From: Sipunculus nudus
Lineage: Eukaryota; Annelida; Sipuncula; Golfingiida; Sipunculidae
Assembly: GCA_026874595.1 (NCBI GenBank)
Contig: CM049307.1
Span: forward strand, 48,645,678 to 48,709,677
Reading direction: 5' to 3'
DNA length: 64,000 nt
This document shows positions 1 to 15,300 of the stretch, piece after piece; the first letter of the stretch is position 1; every line of letters begins with the position of its first letter. The notes under the pieces were generated by a model, which saw only the letters and a program-made list of their open reading frames with translations, had not been told where the DNA came from and ran no database searches. The translations under genes and the position numbers were made by a program.

Positions 1-27
1 AATTTGCTGTTTCATGTTATTAATATA

Positions 28-213
28 CAGTGGAACCTGTCTGAATGACCACTTTTGTAAAAAAGAAAAAAAAACACTTCTCTATTAAAATCACCCTTGA
101 ATGAGGTTAAAGCATTAAGATTGGTTATAAATGACCTGTTCAATAAGACCACCTGTGAATTAAGACCACTTTTGGTCAGTCGCACGGGTGGTCTTATTTC
201 ACAGGTTTCACTG
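28..213. mobile_element. Short TA-flanked MITE, copy T1
   Basis: The left end CAGTGGAACCTGT and the right end ACAGGTTTCACTG are imperfect inverted repeats, and TA flanks both sides (26-27 and 214-215). The inside is rich in GACCAC/GTGGTC words. Related copies are at 14867-15043 and 35244-35316. The TA flanks fit a Tc1/mariner-type non-autonomous element. It lies in the UBE4A intron just before the first visible exon. Confidence 0.6.
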
Positions 214-252
214 TAACATGTAGTGTAGCACTATGTATTTTGTTTTGAGCAG

Positions 253-394
253 GATGCTGAGGTAGTAGAAAAATGCAGATCTGTCAGCGTGGTCAATGCC
301 AAGATGTACCTGCAGCATCCGGAGATATTCGGAGAGGACATCAAACCGTGTGATCATTTTGTCAGCCTCTTTGTGGGTGAAGCGGCAGGACATG
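253..394 (+). CDS. UBE4A: UBE4A coding exon (first visible), residues 1-47
   Basis: Acceptor ag at 251-252, donor GTGAGC at 395. It begins [17 protein letters not shown] and corresponds to the vertebrate block around CRNLTVSNT. The outgoing phase is 1: the final G pairs with TT from the next exon to give Val. Incoming phase 0 shows that a further exon lies upstream of the window. Confidence 0.88.
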
Positions 395-3300
395 GTGAGC
401 TGTTTATAGGTCTTTTAAATACTGTGGTCGCTTTTTTATACGTGATGGCTTTAATTTGCAATATTCGCGAATGTGACATAATCGTGAAATTGAGACCCTT
501 GGGAATAAGATGTCTGGTCAACTGAGATGAACAAGAGGGGATGATGCATCTGCACAAACAGGGTGGTTATCACACCTCTGGAAACAACCTAATCAGCGAC
601 CAAATCTGTGCATGGTATCGAAACTGGCCCATGCATACAAGCATTAATTATTGTGAAACCCGCTGTTATCACAGGATATATCGACTGTGACACTAGTCAT
701 AAATTAAATACTGAACCATAATTTTTGAGGTATTGGAGGATTCATTCTAAATTTAAAATCAGTGTACATAATAATGTATTTAGATTTGATAGGTTTGTTG
801 CAATCAGGAAAATGAAACCCTCACAAAACGTTCAGAATGAAGAAATCACAAAAATTTCAGCCTTGCAAATGTAAAGCCAACCACAATAATAAAACAAAGA
901 TTTCAATGAACAGCATGTGGAATGCAGAATGTTGAGAGATTTCATAGGTACCAGGCCTACCAGTATGGCAGCATGCTATATTTTCTGTATTTTCACATCC
1001 TTGCAAAACCAATTTAGCCCTTGTCAATGTACCTAGAAATAATTGGAAAACGTTTTGTTTAAATGTGATGATATTTTAGTTAATAAACAGTTATCATGTG
1101 ATGCAGAGTCAGAGACGATGCTGGCTTTCTTTGAGAGAGTGACAGAAGAAATCAGTGTTAGTGAGGATGAAGGTAGTTTGTTAGAAGTGTTTGGACCTGC
1201 TCTTGATCTTGTTAAGAAGAAATTCCAGACAGAGTTCAGTCTTGGGAAAGGTATCCTGTTCCAGTATGCAGATCTCCTGTGCTTCTTCACAAGAACTCAG
1301 AGCTTAGCAAAGGTGAGGATTTAAAATACAGTTATACAATATATGATCACATTGCATTACTTAATATAAACACGAAATGTCCTGCCAGTAAGAGTAAAAC
1401 TCCTGCTTTAGCAGCCAGACCTATAAACTGGAACTCTGCTAATTACCCTGGTTGAAATGAATTGTATTGATTTCAGTCGATTCGGTTTGTTTGTGGATGT
1501 ATCCACAAGATATCTGTAGAACGAATTTGATTGAAATTTGACTTATAAATCAAGAGTGTGAAAATACTGGTAATGATTAAATTTTGGTGTAAATGCCAGC
1601 AATAATAACCCCAGGATGAGCTTTTTATGGGGTTTGGCAGCAGTGTTTACCACTGGGACTTCGGCCATACAGTCATCTGAGGAGTGTGAATCGTTTCCGT
1701 TCTTCTCCAGGTCAAATTTAAGGGACATAATCAGGAGCAATATTATGCCTATTTTTTCACATGATCAGTTCAGTTTTGCTTTATACGAAAGTGTTCCAGC
1801 AAAACCATCCCAGCAAACAGCGTAAGTACCTTGTATACAGCTGTATAAAAGCTTGTTATTGTTCTGTGCATTAGTAAACACAGTCCACGTGTCTGTTTAC
1901 CATAACAAGGCCATGTGACCAAAGGTCCAATTGTGACCAGCAATACAGTACATTTCAGCCAGCAGGAGCATGTATTACATTTTTTGGATCAAGTCAGTCA
2001 AGTCTTCTCCTGACTGACATGTTGTGGCCCAGGCTATGCAAGTCCTGTTTTTATGCTGACACCTGTGAAAACACCGGGTCCACTGTTTCTAACAGTCATT
2101 TACAGTAGTAAGCAAAAGGCAATTTTTTGGCAGGTACAAGTTTATTTAGAGGGAAGAAACTTTTTGTCATGTCCGTTCAACATGCTTTATAAGTGATTAG
2201 GCCCCTTTGTTATTCAGACCCATCACTACCTTAAGCATTATATATGGATTTATTATTTTATTTTTACAGGCATTTGTATACAATTTATTCTAGGCTCTTG
2301 GACTTTGCTAATAATCTCTCTGTATACTTTGTAGATTATGTTAGACCACATGCAGCCAAGGAATCCTCAGGTTGGAACAGCCTATGAGGACACGGTACTT
2401 GGTGCTGTCCTCTCCATCAGCTGTCTCCCTAAGAATGATGTAGGGCCCTATGAGTTCTTTGATAATCCTGCTCGCAAAACAAAACAAGACCATGATGCAA
2501 CAGAGATGTCAATCCATCATGTATGTAACATCATATTAATGTTGTAGTTTAATAGGGTTGCAAAAATGCATCGTATAATCAGTGCATTTAATTGATATTC
2601 TGCAATTTAGTTGTAATTGATTATTAATCTCAGAATCTATTTGTATTGATTATTATTTTATCACATGTACCACCCCATTGGAATCTGTTAGTTGCATGCC
2701 ACAGTACTGAAGGTCACTATCATGTATGGGCTCAAGATCTGAATTTAGTATTCACTGGTGAACCAAAAAAAAGGAGGAAGAGCTGTATCATTCCTTTACT
2801 TGCTAAATAAAATTAACGAACATCAGTTTGAAAAAAATCATGTTTTTCTCAAAAGGAATTTACTGCTAAATTACTAATTGAATTGAGAATTGAATCAAAG
2901 GTAAAAAATCTATAAATTAATTGCTTCTAAGGCCCCTTAAAAAACTCAAGCCTATAGTTAAGTGGAATTTATGGCAGAATAGTGTCACTAACATGAGTGT
3001 CGTAAGTCATGTCATTAAATGGTTGAAAAATGAACATTCACATGAGAGCTTTGTTCTTCGGCGATCAATAAATAGACTTGTATAAATACATGTTAAATTA
3101 GGTACCTTGCCAAAAAAAACCTATTTAGGAACAAGAAAACTGACGTTTACTTGAAACTATGCTACATAGTTCTCTTCCATTAGTCACAGTGGTTGGACAT
3201 GCTCCAAGGACTATCTAATAAGAGATAAGCCCCCCAAAAGACCATGACAAATCACAATTATTGTAAACTATTCTATCAAAAAGTACAGCCCAGAGTTTGT

Positions 3301-6300
3301 ATCTTTATATGTTTATATATGAGGCCCTGTATGACCGGTACTTGTATGAGTTTGGCCTAAACATGCTTTTGACTTAAAGGGACATAATCAGGAGCAATAT
3401 TATGCCTATTTTGTCACAGTATCAGTTCAGTTTTTCTTTATACAACAGTTTCCCAGTAAAACTGTCCCAGCACACAGTCTGAGTACCTCGCATAAGGCTG
3501 TTCAACACCTTGTTATGGCTCTGTGTGTTTGTTAACAAAGTCCATATGTGCTGTTTACCATAACAGGGCTGGGTGACAGGAGATAAGATTATGAGCCGCA
3601 ACATGCAATGTTTCAGCCAGTTGAAACATGTATTACATTTTTTTATCAATTCAGTCAGCCCATCTCCTGATTTAAACATGTGGTGGCCCAGGCGATGCAC
3701 ACGCTGTGTTTATGTTGACAGCTCTGATTGCGCCAAGTCCACTCTTTTAAACACTCTTTTTCAGGAGTAAGCAAACGGTTTCAAGGCAATATTTTGGCAG
3801 GTACAAATTTATTTCAAAGGGAAGAAGCTATTTTCGTGTTAATTCAACATGCTATATAGGTGATTTGGCCCCTTTAATAACTGCTGAACATAGAAAATAC
3901 TGACATTCAAACTGTTCATTACTGATCTTGTTATCTTATCTCTGTCTCAGTCTTGTGTTTTCACCTGTGTTTCTGTATTTGCAGCCACTAGGTGTTCTAA
4001 ACGAGAGTGCCTACACCATCATGTATAACCTGCTGAAGCTGGGAGGTGATGTCAGACACCGGATGTTAGAGTGGATTGGGAACTGTATGGCAGCTAATAT
4101 TGGTATGTAGGTTAACTGTGTGTATATTATTGCCTCAGAGTATCACTTCATGAGGTATTATGTATTATCCATAATAGGTGTTGATTTGCGTATATGCATG
4201 TATATGTGTGAAATATCACTAATATGATCTTGTAACTGTGGTGTTTCCATTAGTCTGTCAGCAGATATGCATATGTGCATGTATGCATGAAAATCACCAT
4301 AAAGGGAGTTTCATGCATTGGGTTTGTGTGAACTCGGGGGATTTGTGGTAAAATGACATCACTCCATCATGTTTATAGGAAAACTTGCTAGATCCACCGG
4401 TCCTGTACAACTGTATAGCTGCCAGTTCATGCATATAAAGGCACATGGAAACTAAGCTTTAGAAATAGCAATATATAAATAGAAAGATTACAAAATTTAT
4501 TCACATGCTTCCATTTATTGCTGGCTGGCCTACCTGTGATAAAAAATACTGATATAACATTTTGTGGCACCCCTAGTAAGAACTGAACTCCTAGGTCAGA
4601 CATACAGAAACTGTTATCTTTAGCAAAGTTGATAGCCTCTCAAGTCTTAACTGAAGTTGAAAATTTTGGTTCACTTAAATTTTAACCATGTTATTGCTTG
4701 TATATGGGTTGAGTTTATATGTATCTTATTATAATGTTATGAAAATTATATGCATGCATAAATTACTTGTGTAATTAATTAAATTTGGTCTCACAGCCAG
4801 TTTGATATGTCCCAGAGGTTCAACGAACTAACATTTACGTAAACTATATATAATGAACTATTCATGCTCATTTGTTTATACAGGACGAGCAAAGATGTGG
4901 TCTCAGCACATGATACCACAGATGTTCAACCAGATGTATGCCTCAGACGGGTTCTTCCTGAACCTGTGTTCAGTCCTACTGAGGCTGTGTCAACCATTCT
5001 CTCAGCCCTGCTCACTGAAGTTACTCAAAATACAGCCGTCGTACTGTAAAGCCACAGCAGGGACACAGCAACAACGCAGAGGGAGAAATGTACATTCCAG
5101 TGGTATGCGGTGGTATTATATGTTGTTAGAGCTGCCATGATTTGATCTGATCTGATTTTTCCATTAATTTCACATTTCAGTTGTTTTTATAACAGTATTT
5201 ATCATTAACATACTCAGCATTGCTAATTTAAAAACATGGATCTTATGATAAACTAGCAATGCTTAAGTATTTACAAATTCATAATTCATGTAAAATGTCA
5301 AGTGTTTAAGGTTTATCTCACTGTACTCACAAAACTTAATATTTCAACAATAAGAAGATTATAATTTACTATAATTTATAAAATAAGATTTATAATCAGG
5401 CATCAAAATCATTGTCCTAATATAAAGGATACCATAACATTATTTGTTTGGCTTTGTTTTCATGAGGGTTTAATATTGCTATTTTCATGGAAGGGAAATT
5501 AATTGCAAAAATGAAACCATGATGCACAAGACATCCCATCACTACAGGTGAACAGTCATTTATACCTATATTATCAAAAGGTGATTTTCAAAAAGATTGA
5601 TTTTATATATAATAGCAGATCTTTTATGTTACCTTTAAACTAAAGATTGGTACCAGATATATCTGTCAAAACAAGAATTTCCATTCATATGATATAACAT
5701 TGGGTCCTTGTTGTTTTAGATTGTTAAGATTTTGTGGGCATATTAAATTAATCATATAATGAATTATGTACTAATGTATATACTATTTATGAGGCAATGT
5801 ATGGTCAAAACACAACGATGGAACCCTTGAGAAACATTGAGAATCTAAAGCCAGCTATTCCTCTATTAATCATTTCTGTAGAAATATGTCTGATTTCAGG
5901 CTTACTCTGTCCACATATCAATTTATCTACAGTCTATTAGTGAATATATGGTATATGGCCTAATATTGACATTGACAAGCAAATAAAATCATGTCACCTT
6001 AGATTGTTGGTTGAAATTATGCAGAAGTTGAAAGGAAACTAGTTGCAAAATACCCTTTGTAAATCTCTGGTTCATCTGACTTTCCATCAGATATCCTCAA
6101 GGAATGTGTCTGGATTATTCTGACAGGCCCCCACATGTTATAAATATGTGGATATAAGCAAAAAAAACTGCCTGTGTGCAGTAGGATCAGCATTTTCTAT
6201 CCAATTTTTATAAAAGGTTCAAGAAATTATTTTTAGTTAATGGACATCTGATAGCAGTATAGGCCCCTTTAACCCAGTGAATATGAAGCAAACCACAGTA

Positions 6301-9300
6301 TAAACAAAGGTCCTAGGAGATAATCGGTTTCTGTGGCCCAGGGGTAGAGCACAGTACGCAAAGCTGAGAGATCATGAGTTAAAATCTCAGCCGAGGCGGT
6401 GAGATTTTTCACGGTAGGCCCAAACCAAGAGGGGGCTCTGCAGCCTAAATGGGAAGTATGTGTCCCACGGCTGTGTTTCACACACCAAAAGTTGCACCAT
6501 TCGGGGTTCCTCAGTGGTATTACCCAGCAATTCGGATGATTACACATCCAGGGACTGCAGGTGTAGTAGTCACCAGGCCTGGTTTACTCCGGGATATTAA
6601 ATGAGAGGAAGCCTGTGATACTGCCCCTTTACATAGTCCAAAACCGTAATGGAATTCTGCAGATGTACACATACGTAGTTTAGTTAGCATTAAAAAAATG
6701 GAGGTGATTACCTTCACCAAAAAATTTTAAAATAAAGATCTTAGGAGAGTCAGCAGTAAATCTCATCACACAAAGAGACTCAAGATAATTCACATCTTCA
6801 GTTCTGTCCAATGTTTCAGGTCTTGCCGACCAAACCAGTTTGGTTCCACCGGGAGAAGAGAGTGTACTGACCCCTCTCGACAGCAATTACAACTTTATGA
6901 CGGAGTGTTTCTTCATGACCCACCAGTGCCTCCATCTTGGATTTCATGTCGTCAACCAGAAACTTGTCAAGCTGAATCAGGACCTGCATCGGATTCAGAC
7001 GATTTTCCAGGAAATTCAATCCCAGGGTGCCGAGGGCACAGAGCCTGGTGGTCAGGTCAGGAAACAGATGGAAAAAGGTCAGGGTCACACATTTTCTATT
7101 GGGTATATATATGGTGCACTTCTTCCTTCAAAACTTATCTTACAGGATTGCATTTATAACTCTCAGTGTCAGTTAAGTGAGTTGGGCAATAAACCTTTTT
7201 TAACTTAAAGCCACCTATATATAAAGAGCACTTGTTGCAACCTGCCATTTGTAAAACTCTGGGTCACCTGATTTATTCCTAAATGTCCTTGTTGAATATG
7301 TTTGGATTGTATTTTGGCCACTTTGGTGACCCACCATGTGTTATAACATGTGTTATAAACAAAATAATCAGCCTTGATACCATGGGATTAGCCATTTTAG
7401 TTTACTTTTATAATAGTTTCAAGGGATTATTTTATTTAGTAAACATCAGCTAAAGGGATAGGCCCCTTTATCTTGTAACATCTGACAAATAAGGATTATA
7501 ATTATTTAGTTTTGAACCAGATTATTGTGAATCAAGCAAGAGTAAACCTATCAGTAAACAGGAGGTTTATGTTGGAGTCCTAAGCTTGTGTCTTAGACCT
7601 CTCAACAAAAACATTTGATGCTGAGTTATTTCACTCAAACACAGCGGACCATCATAATGCATGGTTCTCATGCAAATGGAAAAGGATTATTTTATCAAAA
7701 TGGTTTATTGTATCTCAGCTTGCCAGTAAAGGGTACATTTTTGTTGCACCAATCTATAAAAAAAAGTATTGAGGCATTTCACTTCAATATCTCTTTCATA
7801 AATTTAAATGTGTGATTGAAACCTCATTGTCAAGTGCCAGATAAGTATAGTGTTTTCAGCAAATTTAAATAACAAATAGAAATATATGATATTTTGTAAA
7901 CATTTGTGATGTACATTTTAATTATTATAAATCAGTATACTGTTGGGTCTTAAAGTTATACATTTGGTGAAAACTAAATTTCTAAGGCTCAGAATATATA
8001 TTGTTGAATGACAAAAAATATGCACTTGACACTAGTTGTCACTCTCAAATACACAAAGGCAATATTTAATGATTGTGTTTTAATACAAAAAGCACTTAGT
8101 GAGTTATGGTTATAAGAGCTTTAGAATTTTAATAGTGCATATCCTTTTTGGTATTGCAGGCATGACCAGGTTCTTTTCAGTGAAGGCTGCATTAACAGAA
8201 TCAAATTTATTAGAGAGATGTGTGGACTTTTCTATAGCCTCAGCCACCTATCTGGTACAGCTGGCTTCAGCAGGACACTTGAAAGAATTTACGCCAGTTT
8301 CCTTACCATTGTGTGAAGCAGCAACTGGAGTACTTTCTAATATTCCTGAATTTATCATGGAGAATATCCTTGACCTGTTGTTATTTATTCGCCGCTTTAA
8401 GGACAGTATGTACCAGGTAAGATCTTAGGACTGTCACATGACCAGCTTACAACTGTTACATGTCCTCACTCATAACTCTTACTTGTATCCTCTATCAGAT
8501 GATTCAATATCAGAAAAATTGAAACTGCCCTCCCTTTCATCTGAAATTCTATAAAATGTTATCACAGATCCCCTGTTCCTGTCAAACTTAGTGTTATTCC
8601 TGCCATAAAAGAAACTTCTGTAAGCCATTACTAGGAGACCAATCATATTTTATAAACCTACTTTGTTCTGAGGTTTGCTAGTCAAGAGCGGTTGGATGAA
8701 CCCTGGACCTGTACTTCTTTATTTCTTGTTCTTTTATTTTTATAGTCACATGGTTTTCGTAGCAGCTGTACCCATATTATTGAATCTCAGAATGCATGTT
8801 CCAAATCAAAATATGCCTTTATTAACAGAATTTTGCTTTACACCTGTTTTTACTTGTGTTATTTATTTTCCCATTTTTTAAGCAAATTTGAGTTAATACT
8901 TGTTGAGCAATAATATTAATGTTAAATTAAAAATGTCTCAATTTTTTATTCCTCATCTGCAGTGGTTAAAACTACAGTTGAAACCTATTGTGTGTATCAC
9001 TTTTGCATAATATGATTGCTGTTTCTTTGGTTAATGCACTTGCACCAGCCATTTATAACTTATCTTTTAGGATTTATGAGAGGGTATATTACTATATACA
9101 TCCTGTAGGTGTCAAACCTTCATTTTACTTTCAGTTTGATTATTGTATGAATTCACTTGTTATTTGAATTGAGGTATCGATTGACAATTGAGAATGCCTA
9201 AAACACGTGTTGTAACAGTAAATATGACACTGAAGAAATTTGAACAAACTAAACAACTGGATCTGGTGTCCTATAAACTTGTTTAATTATCATCATGACA

Positions 9301-12300
9301 AGTTACTAAATCATGTAAGGGCAGATGCAGGAATTTTAGGAGGGGGTGTTACCATTTACAACAAGGATCATATACCCTTATAAAGGGCCATAAATCCTAA
9401 AAAGGGAGTGTGGGTTAGCCATAAAAATATGTAAAAACTGTAAAAAGATGATTTTCCATCTAATCTAAGGGATATACCTAGACCACAGTCCAACAGGCAG
9501 CCATCATGCATAGCTAAATCTATTGTAAAACAAGATCTGACCCTTTTCCCAATGGCACACTGTTTTAGATATTTTTTTTTTGTACAGATGGCTGGGGAGA
9601 GACTGGAGCACCTGATGACAATGATCCTGGTGTTTATGGGGAGCGCTGACCGGGTAAAGAACCCTCACCTGAGAGCTCACATGGCAGAGGTTCTGGAAGC
9701 GCTGATGCCCCCACAGAACCAGGGACAGAGCAGCTTTATTGTTACACAGTACGTAACTTTGCTCTTCAGTGGGGTTGTAGCCCAGATTTACAGAGCATGA
9801 GTGCCTGAGGGGGGGGGGGGGTTGTTTGCATGGCACCTCTGGTCTATACACACCAGATTGCTTTTAAATACCTATGACAGCAGGGTTTGTGGATGTTATT
9901 CTGTACCAGCACACAGTTATCCAGAAAAGGGTGTTTTATTGACTTAGGTGTTATATATTACAGAGCTAATTTAGCCTCCCCCCGTACAGAGGGGAGGCTG
10001 ATAGGAGCTGATTAATTATATCTATATCAATAATTGGTTATAATCTTTTGGGAATATGAATTTTCTAAGGCTCATACAGTGCAAAACCATTGAACAGTCT
10101 TGCCTTTGTTTGTCCTAGATCTCCAATACAGCTGATTTAAAAAAAAAATGACCTTTGGTCAGAGTTTTATAGTCCATTTCACCACCTGATGTCCACATGT
10201 TTTTTGTAGATTATTTTCTTAGAAGTTTATATTTTTCAATTATTTCCTAGAAAACTCCATATGGAAGTGAAAACCTAATATGGCAATAAAGTATTTTACA
10301 ATAAATCTCCAAGTTTATGTTTCACAACTTTTTTGTCTCTTCACAATAACCTGGCTGATATTATGTGTTTCAGTATGAGTAGCCATCTTTGTTTTAGCTG
10401 GTTATATTTTTTGGAGTATTTACATTACATCATCCAATCAGCAGCTGTCAATTGAGGCTGTTTTGCATGTGACTATTGACCTTGACCATGATATGTTTTA
10501 AAATGTAGACTGATTTCTCATATTTTCAAATAATTCTGTTTCTAAAATAAGTTGTAAGGTAGGTATTTTATTACCTTGTTGAAAATAAGGTTCTTTAATC
10601 CTTTACTCCTCACTATAATTGTTTCCCTTGAAATGTAACTAATAAAATATTTTTGATATGGTTTCAAAATGAAATCTTGGCAGTTACTATTAAACCTCCT
10701 GGAGAGAACACTGTATTCATGTAAACTTTATACCTAATATGCCTAGCATAAGAATGGGCACCATTAAGAAAATTCAGGTAAGATAAATTAATATAATATA
10801 TTGTATATTTGATTGACAGCTTTCACCGAGAACAGTTGTTCCACAAGCACCCTCTGATAGAGCATCTGGCCACAACACTCCTGAATGTGTTTGTGAGCAT
10901 CGAGATGACAGGCCAAGGGGTGGAGTTTGAGCAGAAGTTCAACTACAGACGACCGATGTATGCTGTGTTAGAATACATGTGGGGCATTGAGACACACAAA
11001 GACCAGTTTAAGGTAATGTCTTATTTCAATAATTTTTAAGTGTTTAATAATTTTTGCATTTGATTTGGAATTAATGATTAAAGGTGCCCTAGAAAGATTA
11101 TCAAGCCATGCAGATGATAATAAAGTATAAAATGTAAATATGTAAATGACAACAATAAAACTTTATGATATAATTAATTGTCAGCAATGGAGATTCTGTT
11201 GAATTTAATTTATACTCTGTTGCGTATAATATATGAATTTTACTGTGGCTCTTAGTTGTGAGAGATGTAAAAAACCATGGATACCCTTAAAGTTTATATT
11301 TATCTATTATTTTCATGCAAAAGTTTTCACCCCACTGGTACTGTTAAATATGTTTTCCTTATGTTTAACTTTTTCAGGTGCTCGCTGAGCATGCTCTGAG
11401 CCATATGGAAGACACAGATGCTCCACTGTTCCTGAGGTTCATCAACCTCCTCATCAATGATGCCATCTTCCTGTTAGATGAAGCACTGTCAGTGAGTCTG
11501 CATTACATAGTACCAGCATTTTACCCATATTGCATTGGGACAGGTCTGCTAGACTCAGTCGAGATTTGTTCAGGATGTGTTTTCCGTGGGCAGTATTGAC
11601 ATGGGCAAAGTTCACTTTCATAGTTTCTTATAAATGGCGCTGTGACAGATCCATGCTGAATATCAGATTGCTCAGGATTTATGAGAGAATATGGAAAATG
11701 GCCCCCTTAGAACACAATTGGCATAATTCCCAATACTTCAAGAAGCAAAGCCGAGTATTGCTAAGGCACAGGTTGCTGAGACAAGGGTTGAGTAAATAGT
11801 TTTCAGGCTCATGATTTGCTTAAATGTTTGGGGAACATTCTTTAGCTTTATTTGTTTACTATCCTGGATGCTAGAGATATAACAAATATTTTTAAATCCT
11901 TTTAAAAACTTTAACTAAGCATTTCTAACTCTCATCAAGGACTGTCCACCTTTCCATCCGTCATTCCTTTCAAAATATTCTGTTATCCCAAAAACTTGAA
12001 CAGTATTTGAGGTACAGCCACCATATTCAAACCAATAATGCATCACATCAAATGATAAGTCAAGATTGAATATGGATGATCTTAAGACATTTTCAAGGTC
12101 AGAGGTGGTCTGACAAAAATTATGTTAGCACAATAACTGGAAAAGAGTTTTAGGGACAGTCACCAAACTCACACCATTAATGCCTCTCATGAAGGGCCGG
12201 GCAAAGTGCAAATGTGAATGACCCTGACACATTTTTCAAGGTAACAGCTCTTAGCATTACTGTCGGTTACTAAAATTAAACTCATCAGTCCCTTTATGAA

Positions 12301-15300
12301 GTGTCTTGAGTAATTCCCACTGTTATTCAAAACCTATCCTGCGGCTACTTCCTGCAGCTATCATAGGACAAACCAGATCTGTCCTGTAGATAAATTTTTC
12401 TTGTACAGTATATGATTAGTATATCCCTGTATATGATATTTCAGTACATGATGCAACTAAAAGAGAAGCAGGAGGAGAGAGATTCTGGAGCGTGGGAAAA
12501 TCTAGCTCAGCAGCAGCGCCAGGAGACGGAGATGAACTACCGACACATGGCCATGTTAGCTCGCTTCCATAACATGATGGCTAACGACACAATCCACTCA
12601 CTGGAGCTGCTGACCCAGGAGATACACAAAATATTCACCCACAGAGTCCTCGTGGACCGGATGGTGGCCATGCTCAACTACTTCTTGTTACATCTGGTGA
12701 GGATTTTTGTATTTATCCAAATCAGTAAATTTCTTCTGAAAATCAAAATAAAATTTTGCCTTGAAGCCACCCTTTTTTGGCCTGAATGGCTGAACTGCAC
12801 CAGAGAGAGGGCTGTCATTTAAACACTTGTGCCAATTATTCAGTTATATCAATGGTTTGTTGTTTTCTTTCATATTTGATTAAACTGGTTGCATTTTCAT
12901 AATTGATAAAAAAAATTATGTATGTTCATGCAATTGCAGCAAAGAAGTTGTATCATCCAATAAAAATATTTTAATCCTGTCAGAGAGATAAGAAAGACAT
13001 GACATAAAGTATGAATATCATTAAAACTGAACCTTGGCAGTTAACCAGTGTCATCAACCTAGCCATTACCTTCATCTGTCATTATGATGTGTACATGTTA
13101 GTCTTAATTTACTTTGGTCAATATTTTAGGTATGAATTTATCTGTACAGCAGATTATGCGATAATATAGAAGATATATAAAATAATGGATTAATAATTGA
13201 TCATTGCTGGTTTGTTTTTTTCAGTCACTGAACATGATTTTAAATCCAATTCCTACCACTGTTATAAAACTTGAATATTTATAAACTATGAATATTTATA
13301 AAACATGAAAATTTATAAACCTGGAATGTCTTTAACCATGAATATTTATGAACCTTATTTTATTTTGATAACAAGGTTGGCCCAAAGAAGAGGAACCTGA
13401 AGGTGAAGAATTTTGATGAGTTTTCTTTCAAGCCACAAGAGACCGTATCCAACATCTGCCTGATATACCTGAACCTGGGTGATGATGAGTCATTTTGTCG
13501 GGCCGTGTCCAGGGATGGCCGATCATACTCTCATGAACTCTTCCTCCAGGCAGAAAAAGTTTTACATAAAATCAGAAAAGGTCCTGAGATGATAGGTCGG
13601 CTCGTAGAATTTGCCGCCAAAGTCAAAGTAAGTACAGTGTATAGACATATATATGAATGTGTGTGGATATATATATATATAACAAGCAAACTTAATGGTC
13701 ATCATCAGTGTAATGACATAAACTTTACCTTTTCTCACTTTTGCAATGTTTTATTTCTAGTTAACCTGAGTTGCTAAATGCCTTTTGCTAATTGACACCT
13801 TACACCTGTGTTCGTTTAGTTCAAACAAATGATGGCTTTTTGTCAATAAAAAATTATCATTCAGGAGATTTTACTTTGTAACTGTTCTGAAAAATGCTCT
13901 TGGATCACTTAACTTCAGAACCATGAAGCATGAAAGTCTTAACCACACTGAAAAAGATTCAGCATAGAGAACAGTAACAGTCTCCAGTGATCTTCTAGCA
14001 GTTATATCTGTGCAACTTCAATCCATGCTTTGATTGAAGTACCCGGTATTGTTTAAAAAAAATGTACAATCTAATAATGCTGTGGTCATCCTAGTAGGTC
14101 ATAGAATTTCTTTTGCATGATAAGATTTTCTATGATCTGAAGGAAGAGACTGCTACCAGTTTTAAATATGATTTATTGCACAGACTCATTTGAATAACTT
14201 TGATTTTGTACTTGTGCTCTGTATTTTAATATGAACTCATGGGATTTTAGCACAGTCTACTCATTGAGTTATCTCCAGAATCACATTTCACCAAGTTACT
14301 CTTTGAACCTAATGATCAGGAGGGTTTTATGAAAACATATCACTCTTATCCTGCAGCTTCCTTCATCCACAGTAATGAAAATAATGATAATTTTAATAAT
14401 AATTCTAATAACATGAATAAATAATATTTATATATGGCCACATCTCCAATAATCAGACTCGCAGTACTGGTTCACACATACACACCAACCTACAAGCACA
14501 CATTCCCCTCTTAAGCTAACCCCTGTTACACTTCCAACTCTCTCCCTGACCATTGTCTGTCTGTCTCACTCTCATGTCATAGATTAATGACTGTGTTAAA
14601 TGCCACCAGGTGATGGCTTGTGAGCAGCAGGAGGAGGAAAACCTGGTTGCGGAGGCTCCTGATGAGTACCTGGATCCCATCCTTGGTACTCTGATGAAGG
14701 ATCCGGTCCTTCTACCATCCTCACAGATGTGTGTGGACAGAGCTACCATCGCAAGGCACATCCTCAGGTACGTGATGGTTATATAGAGATATAAACACTT
14801 TGTAGTAGGGCTGTTATGGTACACCATTGCACCAGTGCATTGTTATACAAAGTCAAATATCATATACAGTGGGACCTGTGTTATGAGACCACCCATGAGA
14901 CTGGTCAAAAGTGTTCTTAATTCACAGGTGGTCTTAGTAGGCAGTTCAGTTTTAACTAATATGAATGCTTTTGGTTCACTCAAGGATGGTCTTAATAGAC
15001 AGGTAATCTTATTGGACAGGTGTTCTTCAAACAGGTTCCTCTGTTTATATATCAGTGTCTTTAAGTATCCTTGTATCAATATGTTGGTGATACTGTGGTT
15101 GGCTTTATGTTTAGGGTTGTTTCAAATTTGTGATAATTGTGATAGGAAAATTTTGGTGAAAATGAAACTTTTGTGATGAGATGCTTCATCTAGACAGGTC
15201 AAAGGTGATTTATAAGATAATTGGTAATTCATATAGAAAAAACCTACTGTGTTATATTATTTTGGTACATATTTATGTACTCTCCTCACCCAGTGGTTAA

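Noticed and set aside
11530-11799. 89-codon open frame in a UBE4A intron
   Set aside because: It starts beyond the supported exon donor at 11492 and shows no homology. Treated as intron.
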